64,000 nucleotides of DNA from assembly GCF_000719095.1 (NCBI RefSeq), contig NZ_JOEH01000023.1, forward strand, positions 62,001-126,000, read 5' to 3'. Position numbers and translations under genes: made by a program. A model generated the notes under the pieces. That model saw only the letters and a list, made by a program, of their open reading frames with translations, had not been told where the DNA came from and made no database searches. Origin of the DNA: Streptacidiphilus jeojiense (GTDB lineage Bacteria > Actinomycetota > Actinomycetes > Streptomycetales > Streptomycetaceae). Below are positions 1 to 11,670 of this stretch, in pieces. The number at the start of each line of letters is the position of its first letter. The first letter of the stretch is position 1.

Positions 1-2
1 CC

Positions 3-1889
3 GCCGGCTGCGCGGCGCACCACAGCTGGCTGGGTTTCCTCTCCGCCGCCCACGGCGGCTGGTGGAGCCAGCCCGGACGGCGGCTCGCCCTGGCCAGCGC
101 CGTCCCCGGGGGCCTGGTCGCGGTGCTGTGGTGGCTCTCCCACCTGACCTGGACCAGCTACGAGTCCCAGCGCCCGGCCGCGGCCGGGAAGCGCGAGGAC
201 CTCGCGCCGATGGAGATGCCAGGCTTCTGGTACGGCATGCGGCTGGTCCGCCGGCTGCGGATGACCCATGTCGCCGCCGGCCTGCTGACCGCCGACCTGG
301 CGCTGCTGCTGCCGGTGCTGGACTACGACCGCTCCACCGGCGGACCGCTGGCCGTCCCCGGCTGGATCCTGCTGGCCCTGCTGGCGCTGCTGGCCGGCGG
401 GGTGGTCACCGCGCTGGTGACCAGCAGCCGCAGCGAGTCCGAGCAGGACGACCGGCCGGACGACCTCGCCATGCGCGCGCTGCACTGGGCCTCGCTGGCC
501 CTGCTCGGGCTCACCGTGCTCTACGCCGCCTGGGCCCGGCACGGCTGGCACTCGGCCGGACGGCTGCCCGGCGCCGCCGGGCTCTTCGCGGTGCTCTGCC
601 TGGTCCAGCTGGCGCTGGTGCTGGTGCTGGTCCTCGCCGTGCGGCTGCTGAAGGGGAAGCAGCAGCCGCTGCCGGAGCAGCGGCAGGACATCACCGTTCC
701 CGGCCCGTTCCGCCCGGTGCCCGACGGCGACGTCCGGTTCGGCGGGCCGGACGGTCCGGCGCTGCGCGGCTTCGCCGGCCCGGCCACCGCGATGCTGGGC
801 GCCGGGCTGGGCAATCTGCTCACCGCCGGCGCCACCGTCTGGGCCGCCCAGTGGCTGATGGGCAAGGGCACCCTGGGCGTCACCGTCCCCGGGCCGCCGC
901 TGCTGCTGGTCTGGCACAGCAGCGGGGTGCCGCTGCTGGCGGTGCTGCTGCTGCCGCTGCTGGCCACCCTGGGGGTCCGGATGGTGCGTCAGAAGGCGGC
1001 CCTGAAGGCGCAGGTGAACGCCGCCTACGACGTCGAGGGCGACGCCGCCGCCACCCGCACCACGCAGATCGCCGGGGCGCTCGCCAAGGCCCGGCTCACC
1101 GACGCCGGACCGGTGCTGATCGGAACCCTGGCGGCACTGGCCTTCGCCCTGGCCGCGGGCTCGGTGGCGGGGGCGCTGGCGACCGGGCGGACGCCCTCGC
1201 TGGCCGCCCACGGCGACCCCACCGTGATCTCCTACGCCGCCACCACGCTGCAGTCCGTGGGCGGCTGGCTGGTCGGCGCGTTCGTGCTGATGCTGGTGGC
1301 CGTCGGCCGCGCCGCCTACAAGCAGATCACCACCCGGCGCACGGTCGGGGTGTTCTGGGACATCGGCACCTTCTGGCCGCGGGCCGCGCACCCCTTCGCG
1401 CCGCCCTGCTACGCCGAGCGCGCCGTCCCCGACCTGGACTGGCGCATCCGCACCTGGCTGGACGACGACCCGACCCGCCGACTGGTGGTCTCCGGCCACT
1501 CCCAGGGCACGGTGCTGGCCGCCGCCGCGGTCTGGCAGCTCGACCCGGAGACCCGGGCCCGGGTCGCCCTGCTCACCTACGGCTGCCCGCTGCACCGGCT
1601 CTACAGCCGCTTCTTCCCCGGCTTCACCGGCCCGGAGGACCTGTCCCGGCTGCACGCGGACGCCCCCTACTGGCGCAACCTGTTCCGGATCACCGACCCC
1701 ATCGGCGGACCGGTCCGGGTGGCCGTCCCCGAGGGGGCGCAGCCGGTGGACGCGCCGCCGTTCGTGGACCCGCTGGTCTTCGACCGGGACCAGCAGCACC
1801 CGCTGCCGGTCCCGATCAACGCCCACTCGGACTACCGCGCCGACCCGCGCTTCATCCAGGAACGCGACGCACTGCTGACCCAGCTGTGA
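3..1889 (+). CDS. Membrane-embedded alpha/beta-hydrolase-like protein (5' end outside window)
   Basis: The frame is open from the window edge to the TGA at 1887-1889, so the true start lies upstream; about 628 residues are visible. The N-terminal two thirds hold several hydrophobic segments (for example the LLALLALLAGGVVTALV region and a Leu/Val-rich stretch near nt 600-640). The C-terminal third is soluble and carries VVSGHSQGTVLAA at nt 1489-1524, a GxSxG nucleophile elbow typical of serine hydrolases. I infer a membrane protein with a lipase/esterase-like domain; the substrate is unknown. Its last 38 bp overlap, tail to tail, the end of the beta-helix/AAA gene on the other strand. An internal ATG at 123 is less likely because the upstream codons continue the same membrane-protein composition. 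Confidence 0.75.
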   Translation, partial: AGCAAHHSWLGFLSAAHGGWWSQPGRRLALASAVPGGLVAVLWWLSHLTWTSYESQRPAAAGKREDLAPMEMPGFWYGMRLVRRLRMTHVAAGLLTADLALLLPVLDYDRSTGGPLAVPGWILLALLALLAGGVVTALVTSSRSESEQDDRPDDLAMRALHWASLALLGLTVLYAAWARHGWHSAGRLPGAAGLFAVLCLVQLALVLVLVLAVRLLKGKQQPLPEQRQDITVPGPFRPVPDGDVRFGGPDGPALRGFAGPATAMLGAGLGNLLTAGATVWAAQWLMGKGTLGVTVPGPPLLLVWHSSGVPLLAVLLLPLLATLGVRMVRQKAALKAQVNAAYDVEGDAAATRTTQIAGALAKARLTDAGPVLIGTLAALAFALAAGSVAGALATGRTPSLAAHGDPTVISYAATTLQSVGGWLVGAFVLMLVAVGRAAYKQITTRRTVGVFWDIGTFWPRAAHPFAPPCYAERAVPDLDWRIRTWLDDDPTRRLVVSGHSQGTVLAAAAVWQLDPETRARVALLTYGCPLHRLYSRFFPGFTGPEDLSRLHADAPYWRNLFRITDPIGGPVRVAVPEGAQPVDAPPFVDPLVFDRDQQHPLPVPINAHSDYRADPRFIQERDALLTQL

Positions 1890-4281
1890 CCGGCAGGTCC
1901 TCCGGCAGCAGCAGCTGCAGCTGCTCCGTGGTCAGCTCGGCGACCTGGGCCAGCCGGACCGCGTGCCGCTCGACCATGGTCTCAAAGACCTGGCGGGCGG
2001 TGCGCCCGTTGCCGAAGGAGGGCCCCTTGGGGATGACCGCGTAGTGCTCCAGCAGGGCCTGCGCGGTGTCCTCGGCCAGCTCGTACTCGTGCTCGGTGGC
2101 CTGCCTGCGGGTGATCTCCAGCAGCTCCGCCGCCGAGTAGTCGGCGAAGGTGACGGTGCGTGAGAAGCGGGACGCCACGCCGGGGTTGGACGCCAGGAAG
2201 CGCTCCATCTCGGCGGTGTAGCCGGCCACGATGACCACCACCTCGTCGCGGTGGTCCTCCATCAGCTTGACCAGGGTGTCGATGGCCTCCCGGCCGAAGT
2301 CCCGGCCGCCGTCCTCGGGCGCCAGCGCGTAGGCCTCGTCGATGAACAGCACCCCGCCCAGCGACCGCTGGAACACCTCGGAGGTCCGCAGCGCGGTCGA
2401 GCCGACGTGCTCGCCGACCAGGTCCAGCCGGGCCACCTCGACCAGGTGGCCGCGCTGCAGCACCCCCAGCGACGCCAGGATCTCGCCGTAGAGCCGGGCC
2501 ACCGTGGTCTTGCCGGTGCCGGGGGAGCCGGTGAACACCAGGTGCCGCCGCAGCGACGGGGCCTTCAGCCCGGCCTGCTGGCGGCGCCGCCCCACCGAGA
2601 TCAGGTCGATCAGGGTGCGCACCTCCTGCTTGACGGTGTCCAGGCCGATCAGCGAGTCCAGCTCGGCCAGCGCCACGTCGGCGGGGCGGCACTCCGGCAG
2701 CGGTGCGATCGTCGGGGCGGCGTCCACCAGGGCCTCGCTGCGCGCGGCCGGCACCGCCGGCGCCGCGGCCTCCCAGGCCGAGACGGTGGAGACGGCCCGC
2801 ACCGGCTCGGTCGGCGGCGCCTTGGCGTCGTCGGAGACGCAGCCCTCGGCGACCGGGCCCGGCTCGGGGAACTCGAAGCCGCCCCGGGCGTTCTGCTCGG
2901 CCCGGCAGCGGGTCAGCACCGTGGCGCAGCCGTCGATGACATGGAAGCCGAAGCCCTTGCCGTGGGTGGCGGTGCAGTCCTCGAAGGTGCCCCGGCCGCC
3001 GGCCGACACATAGACTGCCGCCTCGGCGCTGCCGCGCACCGAGCACTGCCGCAGCACCGGGTCCGCGCCGCGGGTGGCGATCACCCCGGTGGTCACGTCC
3101 GCGATCTCACAGCCCGTCAGCAGGCCGCCGCTGCCGTGGTCGCGGAACCACAGCCCGGTGTTGGCGTCCTGCACCCGGACCTGGTCCAGCCGCACCGTGG
3201 CGCCGTCGCGCACCGAGACCGCGGTGTTCCGCACCTGGGTGAAGGAGCACTCCACCACCTCCGCGGCCGATCCCCGGTCCAGCACGAACAGGGCGTCGGG
3301 GACGTCGTGCACCCGGCAGTCGGTCAGCGACACCTGGGCGCCGTCGCTGACCCAGACCGCCGGGTAGTCGCCGGTGGAGTCGCGGACCTCGCAGCCCACC
3401 GCCCGCACCGAGGTGCCCGGATCCCACACCGACAGGCCGTTGCGGCCGAAGGACCGCAGCGTGGTGCGCTCCAGCAGCAGCTGGGCGCGGCCGCGCAGAT
3501 CGGCGCCGTTCTCCGGGACCTCCTGGATCCGGCAGTCCGCCAGCTCCAGCCGGGCCTCGCTGTCCAGCACCAGCGCGTTGTCGGTGACCCGCTGCACCGA
3601 GCAGTCCGCCAGCCGCCCCAGCGCCCTGTCCTCGGCCTGCACCCCGTTGCCGTTGATCTCGTAGAACTCGCAGCCCACCGCGTCCACCACGCTGCCGTCG
3701 CCGGTGAGCACCAGCCCGGCCCCGGCCGTGTGGTGCACCCGGCACCGCTCCAGCCGCACGGTGGCGCCGGACCGGACCACCACACCGGTCTGGCCGGCGG
3801 CGACCACCTCGCACTCCTCGAACAGCGCCACCGACTCGTCGGCGACCCGGACCCCGAGACCGCCCGGATTGTCCACGGTGCAGCGCCGCACGGTGGGGCG
3901 CGACCCGCCGTAGACCTCGATCCCCACCGAGGACCTGGTCACCACCCGGCAGTCCGTCAGTTCCGCGTCCCCGCCGACCAGTACGGCCGGGGCCGAGCCG
4001 TCCTGGCCCTCCAGCACCACCCCCTGCACCGACGCCGCGGCCAGCAGGGTCAGCGCGGTCCCGGTCGGCGGTTCGAACCGCACCGTCCCCGGGCCCTCGG
4101 CGGCGCGCACCGTCAGCACCTTGTCGACCACGACGTTCTCCCGGAACACCCCCGGCCCTATGGTGACCGTGTCACCGGCCTCGGCGGCCGCCAGGGCCTC
4201 GGACATCGTGGAGTACTCCCCGGAGCGCCTGCGCCACCGGGAAGCCCCGTCCAGCGTCACCCTGACCACGCCTGCTCCCAT
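1852..4281 (-). CDS. Right-handed beta-helix / CbxX-type AAA+ ATPase fusion protein
   Basis: A protein of 809 residues. Residues about 30-470 are a run of short parallel beta-helix repeats (recurrent L-x-D-C-x-V patterns), as in pectate-lyase-like folds. After a Pro/Ala linker comes a AAA+ domain with Walker A GSPGTGKT near residue 585 and Walker B GVLFIDEAYAL near 642. It belongs to the CbxX/CfqX group, which includes EccA of type VII secretion and the Rubisco activase CbbX. The ATG at 4281 is preferred over one at 4329 because the conserved-looking MGAGVVRVTLDG sequence begins there. No ESX genes are nearby, so a secretion role is not supported. I infer an ATPase that remodels or places a partner recognised by the helix; the partner is unknown. 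Confidence 0.8.
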   Translation of the reverse strand: MGAGVVRVTLDGASRWRRRSGEYSTMSEALAAAEAGDTVTIGPGVFRENVVVDKVLTVRAAEGPGTVRFEPPTGTALTLLAAASVQGVVLEGQDGSAPAVLVGGDAELTDCRVVTRSSVGIEVYGGSRPTVRRCTVDNPGGLGVRVADESVALFEECEVVAAGQTGVVVRSGATVRLERCRVHHTAGAGLVLTGDGSVVDAVGCEFYEINGNGVQAEDRALGRLADCSVQRVTDNALVLDSEARLELADCRIQEVPENGADLRGRAQLLLERTTLRSFGRNGLSVWDPGTSVRAVGCEVRDSTGDYPAVWVSDGAQVSLTDCRVHDVPDALFVLDRGSAAEVVECSFTQVRNTAVSVRDGATVRLDQVRVQDANTGLWFRDHGSGGLLTGCEIADVTTGVIATRGADPVLRQCSVRGSAEAAVYVSAGGRGTFEDCTATHGKGFGFHVIDGCATVLTRCRAEQNARGGFEFPEPGPVAEGCVSDDAKAPPTEPVRAVSTVSAWEAAAPAVPAARSEALVDAAPTIAPLPECRPADVALAELDSLIGLDTVKQEVRTLIDLISVGRRRQQAGLKAPSLRRHLVFTGSPGTGKTTVARLYGEILASLGVLQRGHLVEVARLDLVGEHVGSTALRTSEVFQRSLGGVLFIDEAYALAPEDGGRDFGREAIDTLVKLMEDHRDEVVVIVAGYTAEMERFLASNPGVASRFSRTVTFADYSAAELLEITRRQATEHEYELAEDTAQALLEHYAVIPKGPSFGNGRTARQVFETMVERHAVRLAQVAELTTEQLQLLLPEDLPVTAGSAVRRVPG

Positions 4282-4359
4282 GGAGATTCGCCGCCCCCCT
4301 CGCCCCGACCACGCTACTTGCTCCGGCACCCCGCTGCGCCCCTCTCCCCTCTCAACGAC

Positions 4360-5196
4360 TCAGACAGCAAACGGTCGCTCGGGCTCGGGCACCGGCCCCT
4401 CGGCGAGCACCACCACCTCGTCCCCCACCCGGACCACCCCGGTGCCCACCGGGGCCAGCTGCATGCCGAAGCCCAGCGTGCGGCCGAACTTGCGGTGCCT
4501 GCCCAGGGCCCGCAGCGGCTCCGGGCCGCGCCGCTCGCCGGTGGCCGGGTCCAGCGTGGTCATCACGCAGCGCCCGCACTGCTGCACCACCTCGAACTCC
4601 ACCGCGCCGACCCGGATCCGGTGCCAGCCGGTCTCCGCCCAGGCCTCCGCGCCCTCGACCACGAAGTTGCTGCGGAACCGGCCCATCGGCACCGGGGCGC
4701 CCTTGACCGGGTCCTCCGGGTGGTCCTGCGCGATCAGCCGGTTCAGCGCGTCCAGCGACGCGGTGCTGGTGACCAGCAGCGGATAGCCGTCCGCCAGGCT
4801 GGTGACGACCTCCATCGGCCTGCGCTCGGGACGGTCCTGGTGCACCAGCCGCAGCTCCCGGCCCAGTACCTTGCGCAGCCAGGCGGCCGCCTCGTCCCCT
4901 GCGTCCACCAGTTCGAAGCCCAGGCCGAACAGCGACACCGGCAGCAGCGCCCCGTCCGGCTCGGACAGCCGCAGCACCCGGCCGTCCGAGGCCAGTTGCA
5001 GCACCCCCGGCTCCGGCAGCGTCGCGGTGATCTGCCCCAGCCTGGGGTCCTCGCGCTGGGAGACCATCCTCCCCGCCGCGTCGACCACCATCCAGCGCCG
5101 GTCCCCGGCCGGCCCCCAGGGCTCGATCTCCACCTGCCGCACCGGAACGGGGGCGAAGGATTTCACCGGATGGATCCGAAGATCAGTCAAACGCAT
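4360..5196 (-). CDS. MOSC domain-containing protein
   Basis: A protein of 278 residues. The N-terminal IHPVKSF segment and beta-barrel (residues 1-120) match the MOSC N-terminal domain. The C-terminal half carries the MOSC core with the CGRCVMTTLDPATGE motif, whose first Cys is the residue proposed to handle sulfur in molybdenum-cofactor sulfurase C-terminal domains and in mARC/YiiM-type proteins. It probably binds molybdopterin cofactor or transfers sulfur, but no Mo-enzyme gene is adjacent. There is no Shine-Dalgarno before the ATG; a TATGGT box ends six bases upstream, suggesting a leaderless mRNA. Confidence 0.85.
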   Translation of the reverse strand: MRLTDLRIHPVKSFAPVPVRQVEIEPWGPAGDRRWMVVDAAGRMVSQREDPRLGQITATLPEPGVLQLASDGRVLRLSEPDGALLPVSLFGLGFELVDAGDEAAAWLRKVLGRELRLVHQDRPERRPMEVVTSLADGYPLLVTSTASLDALNRLIAQDHPEDPVKGAPVPMGRFRSNFVVEGAEAWAETGWHRIRVGAVEFEVVQQCGRCVMTTLDPATGERRGPEPLRALGRHRKFGRTLGFGMQLAPVGTGVVRVGDEVVVLAEGPVPEPERPFAV

Positions 5197-5202
5197 GGTC
5201 CA

Positions 5203-5208
5203 ACCATA
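5203..5208 (-). promoter_or_regulatory. -10 box of a probable leaderless MOSC-gene promoter
   Basis: Reading leftwards, TATGGT is followed by six bases and then the ATG at 5196. TANNNT-N6-ATG without a ribosome site is the usual arrangement of leaderless actinobacterial transcripts. No convincing -35 is seen. Confidence 0.45.
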
Positions 5209-5214
5209 AGCGGA

Positions 5215-5241
5215 GGCCGGTCAGCCCACGGCTGACCGGCC
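5215..5241 (-). terminator. Rho-independent-type hairpin after the DUF6643-like gene
   Basis: Perfect 12-bp stem (GGCCGGTCAGCC / GGCTGACCGGCC) with a 3-nt loop, placed 27 bp beyond the stop codon of the gene at 5269-5751 and upstream of the MOSC gene. No U-tract, as is common in streptomycetes. Confidence 0.65.
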
Positions 5242-5268
5242 CCATGACCTGCACGTCCCCCCGGACGG

Positions 5269-5751
5269 TCAGAACCCCTGGAAGCCGCCGCGCTGCTGCG
5301 GGTACTCCTGGTACTGCACCGGGCGCAGCGGGGTGACCGGCGCGACCGGGCGCTGCGGCTGCGCGCCGTACTGCTCCGGGTAGCGCTGCTGCGGCACGGC
5401 CTGCTGCGGCATGCCCTGCTGCGGGGCGAACCGCTGCCCGGGGAAGGGCTGCGGCGCGAACGGCTGCGGGGCCGGCGGCTGCGGTGCGTACTGGGGCTGC
5501 GCGTACTGCTGCTGCCCGTAGCTGGGGCTGCTCGGCCCGGGGCCCAGGGCGAGCCGCGGCGTCGGCATCGCCGGCTGGGCGGGCTCGTAGCGGAAGCCGG
5601 TGTCGTAGGCGGGCGGCAGGGCCGCAGGCACATTGATGGGGGCGATCTGCGGGACGCCCCGCTCAGCCACCAGGCTGTCGTAGATCGGCGTGTCCGAAGC
5701 GAAGGACGGAGCGTAGTAGCTGACTCCGTCGTAGGCGCGAGGGGAGGTCAT
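5269..5751 (-). CDS. DUF6643-type Gln/Pro/Tyr-rich protein
   Basis: A protein of 160 residues. The N-terminus (SYYAPSFASDTPIYDSLVAERG, split here by composition: an ordered start ending in IYDSLVAERG) resembles a family I know only from streptomycetes as DUF6643. The remainder is low complexity: QQQYAQPQYA and repeated PQ, PFAPQ and QQ units, predicted disordered, ending in QRGGFQGF. No signal peptide or membrane segment is visible. It is monocistronic, with a 255-bp upstream region (5752-6006) that is AT-richer than its surroundings and presumably holds the promoter. Function unknown. Confidence 0.7.
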   Translation of the reverse strand: MTSPRAYDGVSYYAPSFASDTPIYDSLVAERGVPQIAPINVPAALPPAYDTGFRYEPAQPAMPTPRLALGPGPSSPSYGQQQYAQPQYAPQPPAPQPFAPQPFPGQRFAPQQGMPQQAVPQQRYPEQYGAQPQRPVAPVTPLRPVQYQEYPQQRGGFQGF

Positions 5752-6006
5752 GACGCATACGGTAAGCCCACAATGTGCCTGCTGAGGAGAGTGTCACGGG
5801 AGGGATTTCCACGGCCTTCCTCCGCTTCAGCGCGCCCAGCCGGTCGAAAGTATGAAAAAAGGTCAGATCGGACCATCGCTGCGCGGCCAGCTCGTGCGAT
5901 ATCTTCACGGAACGTTAACCGAACGCCCGTTCCTTCGACCGTTTGGCCCGTCGAACGACCGATCCGCCCCCTCTTCACCCGATCCGGTGGGCGCGAAGCG
6001 TGACCG

Positions 6007-6873
6007 TCACTCCCCGGGGTGCCGCGGCGGCTGGTTGTCCCGTCGCTTGAGATAGCGCTCGAACTCCCGGGCGATGGCGTCGCCGGACGCCTCGGGCAGC
6101 TCGGCGGTGTCCTTGGCCTCCTCCAACTGCTGCACGTACTCCGCGACTTCGCTGTCCTCCGCGGCCAGCTGGTCCACCCCCAGCTGCCAGGCCCGGGAGT
6201 CGTCGGGCAGCTCGCCCAGCGGGATCCGCAGGTCCAGCAGGTCCTCCAGCCGGTTCAGCAGCGCCAGCGTGGCCTTGGGGTTCGGCGGCTGCGCGACGTA
6301 GTGCGGCACCGCGGCCCAGAAGGTCACCGCCGGGATGCCCGCGTGCGCGCAGGCCTCCTGCAGCACCCCGACGATCCCGGTGGGCCCCTCGTACTTGCTC
6401 TCCTCCAGGTCCAGGCTCTGGGCCAGCTCGGCGTCCGAGGTCACCCCGCTGACCGGCACCGGACGGGTGTGCGGGGTGTCGCCGAGCAGCGCCCCCAGGA
6501 TCACCACCATCTCCACGCCCAGTTCGTGGGCGAAGCCCAGCAGTTCCTGGCAGAACGACCGCCACCGCATGCTCGGCTCGATCCCGCGGATCAGCACGAT
6601 GTCCCGGGTCTTGGGCTCGGTCACCCGGACCACCGAGAGCCGGGTGGTGGGCCAGGTGATCCGGCGCACCCCCTCGTCCATCCACACCGTCGGACGGTTC
6701 ACCTGGAAGTCGTAGTAGTCCTCCGCGTCCAGGGCGGCGAACACCTTCCCGTCCCAGATCTCGTCCAGGTGCGACACCGCCGACGACGCGGCGTCACCGG
6801 CGTCGTTCCAGCCCTCGAACGCGGCCACCATGACCGGGTCGATCAGCTCGGGCACGTCCTCGAGCTCGATCAT
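6007..6873 (-). CDS. PAC2-family protein (proteasome-assembly-chaperone-like)
   Basis: A protein of 288 residues. FEGWNDAGDAAS near the N-terminus, the LIRGIEPSMRW stretch and LGALLGDTPHTRPVPV in the centre are characteristic of the actinobacterial PAC2 family (M. tuberculosis Rv2125 type), homologous in fold to the eukaryotic proteasome assembly chaperone 2. The C-terminal 60 residues are acidic and helical. The start at 6873 is chosen because GGAGGG lies nine bases upstream; an in-frame ATG at 6918 lacks a ribosome site. In mycobacteria the homologue also sits close to metH and the proteasome genes, so the proximity is conserved, but an assembly role in bacteria is inference. Confidence 0.85.
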   Translation of the reverse strand: MIELEDVPELIDPVMVAAFEGWNDAGDAASSAVSHLDEIWDGKVFAALDAEDYYDFQVNRPTVWMDEGVRRITWPTTRLSVVRVTEPKTRDIVLIRGIEPSMRWRSFCQELLGFAHELGVEMVVILGALLGDTPHTRPVPVSGVTSDAELAQSLDLEESKYEGPTGIVGVLQEACAHAGIPAVTFWAAVPHYVAQPPNPKATLALLNRLEDLLDLRIPLGELPDDSRAWQLGVDQLAAEDSEVAEYVQQLEEAKDTAELPEASGDAIAREFERYLKRRDNQPPRHPGE

Positions 6874-6956
6874 CAGGGCCTCCCTCCACAGACGCCGTTG
6901 CACGGCGGGCTCTTGCACGTCTTGATAGGTGCCCCAGCCTACGGCGTGTAACCTCC

Positions 6957-6994
6957 GGTCCGGTCTGCGACGCGGTTCGCCCGCGTCACGGACC
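6957..6994 (-). terminator. Possible imperfect hairpin after the GH18-like... PAC2 intergenic region
   Basis: Between the GH18-like gene (ends at 7014) and the PAC2 start. Two nested inverted pairs, GGTCCG/CGGACC and GACGCG/CGCGTC, with an asymmetric bulge. It could terminate transcripts of the GH18-like gene; weaker than other hairpins in the window. Confidence 0.3.
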
Positions 6995-7013
6995 GGTGCC
7001 GCGGGCGGTGCCG

Positions 7014-7997
7014 CTAGGGGTCCAGCCAGTCGCGGTGGTAGGCGGCCCAGTCCGCGTCGGTGGCCGCGAAGTCCACGTACATCGCCACGCCGAACTTGAG
7101 CCTCCCGTGGTCCGCCAGCCGCACCCCGCGCAGCGCCGCGCCGACGGTCTCGGCCGAGGCGTGGTGCACCGCATTGTCCTCGTGGTAGGCCGGGAGGCCG
7201 ATCAGCAGGTCCACCGAACTGGGCACCGACTGCAGCGCCAGCCTGGTCTGCTGCTGGACGTAGCCGGAGAACAGGCTGTGCAGCGGCAGGCCGCTGTCGT
7301 AGGCCATCACCGCGACCTGGTCAACCCGGTCGGCCACCTCGGAGAGGTAGCCGGTGGTCCACCACTTGGGGTGGCCGGTCAGGACCGCGCCCAGCAGGTG
7401 GATCCCGGGGACCGGCTCGGTCTGCGGGACCGAGACCGACAGCACCGCGTCCCGTTCGGCCGTCAGCACATGGGCCTGCTCCAGCAGGTCGAGGAAGTCC
7501 TGGTCGCCCGAGTGCACCGGCTCGAAGTCGATGTGGATGCCGTCGAAGCCCGCGTCCAGCGCCTGCCGGAAGGAGCCGATGATCCGGTCGGTGCGGGTGA
7601 GGTCCAGGCCGGGGCCCTCGGAGTCCACCACGTCGCCGAGCCAGGCCTGCACCCTGATCCCGGGCACCGCCTTGTGCATCGCCGCGACCAGCCAGGACGC
7701 CTGCGGGTAGAGCGCCGGGTCAAGGGTGCCGTCGTTCCGCAGTGGACCCGTATGGACGAAAAGGTCGTGGACGCCGCCGCCCATCTGCTTGACCAGTGCG
7801 CTCACATCGGCCGGCCCCTTGCGCCCGTCGACCCAGGCATGGCCGAGCCACACCGCGTCCCCCTGTCTGGTCCGCGCGCTCGCGCTCGGGTACCCCAGGT
7901 CGTTGACCCAGAGTCCGCCGACGGCCCCGAGGACGCACCCGACCAACGCGAGCAGCGCGGTCGTGACGAGTCGGAGGGCCCACACCCTTGCTCCCAT
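7014..7997 (-). CDS. Membrane-anchored GH18-like protein
   Basis: A protein of 327 residues with an N-terminal hydrophobic segment (residues 6-30, LRLVTTALLALVGCVLGAV) that is either an uncleaved anchor or a signal peptide. The rest is a GH18-like TIM barrel: FVHTG on an early strand, GFDGIHIDFEPV at nt 7522-7557, and VAVMAYDSG, the usual MxYD strand. The family motif DGxDxDxE reads DGIHIDFE, so the catalytic Glu is present but the first inner Asp is His. The substrate may differ from chitin, or activity may be low. It is divergent from metH. No clear Shine-Dalgarno precedes the ATG. Confidence 0.75.
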   Translation of the reverse strand: MGARVWALRLVTTALLALVGCVLGAVGGLWVNDLGYPSASARTRQGDAVWLGHAWVDGRKGPADVSALVKQMGGGVHDLFVHTGPLRNDGTLDPALYPQASWLVAAMHKAVPGIRVQAWLGDVVDSEGPGLDLTRTDRIIGSFRQALDAGFDGIHIDFEPVHSGDQDFLDLLEQAHVLTAERDAVLSVSVPQTEPVPGIHLLGAVLTGHPKWWTTGYLSEVADRVDQVAVMAYDSGLPLHSLFSGYVQQQTRLALQSVPSSVDLLIGLPAYHEDNAVHHASAETVGAALRGVRLADHGRLKFGVAMYVDFAATDADWAAYHRDWLDP

Positions 7998-8156
7998 GCA
8001 AGATCGGACTCATCCCCGCCTCTTACGGTTCCGTTCGAATGCCGGGTGTGTCCGGTCGGCGGATAACGGAAAGGCAATCCGGGGGCGACGGATTATGCTG
8101 GCCCCGCGCGTCACCCGCGCCAGTCGACAGCCGTCGCACCCCAGGGAGTAAGAACG

Positions 8157-11651
<3,495 letters not shown>

Positions 11652-11670
11652 TGGTGGCTATTGTGTGCTG

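Noticed and set aside
1852..4281. Type VII secretion (ESX) component based on the EccA-like ATPase domain
   Set aside because: No EsxAB, EccB/C/D or mycosin genes in the window and the N-terminal domain is a beta-helix, not TPR.
2251..5235. A 994-codon frame opposite the beta-helix/AAA and MOSC genes
   Set aside because: Covers two real genes and a hairpin; no recognisable domain.
7998..8156. Cobalamin or S-adenosylmethionine riboswitch before metH
   Set aside because: Only 159 bp between divergent genes, with no B12 box or SAM-type core; not supported.
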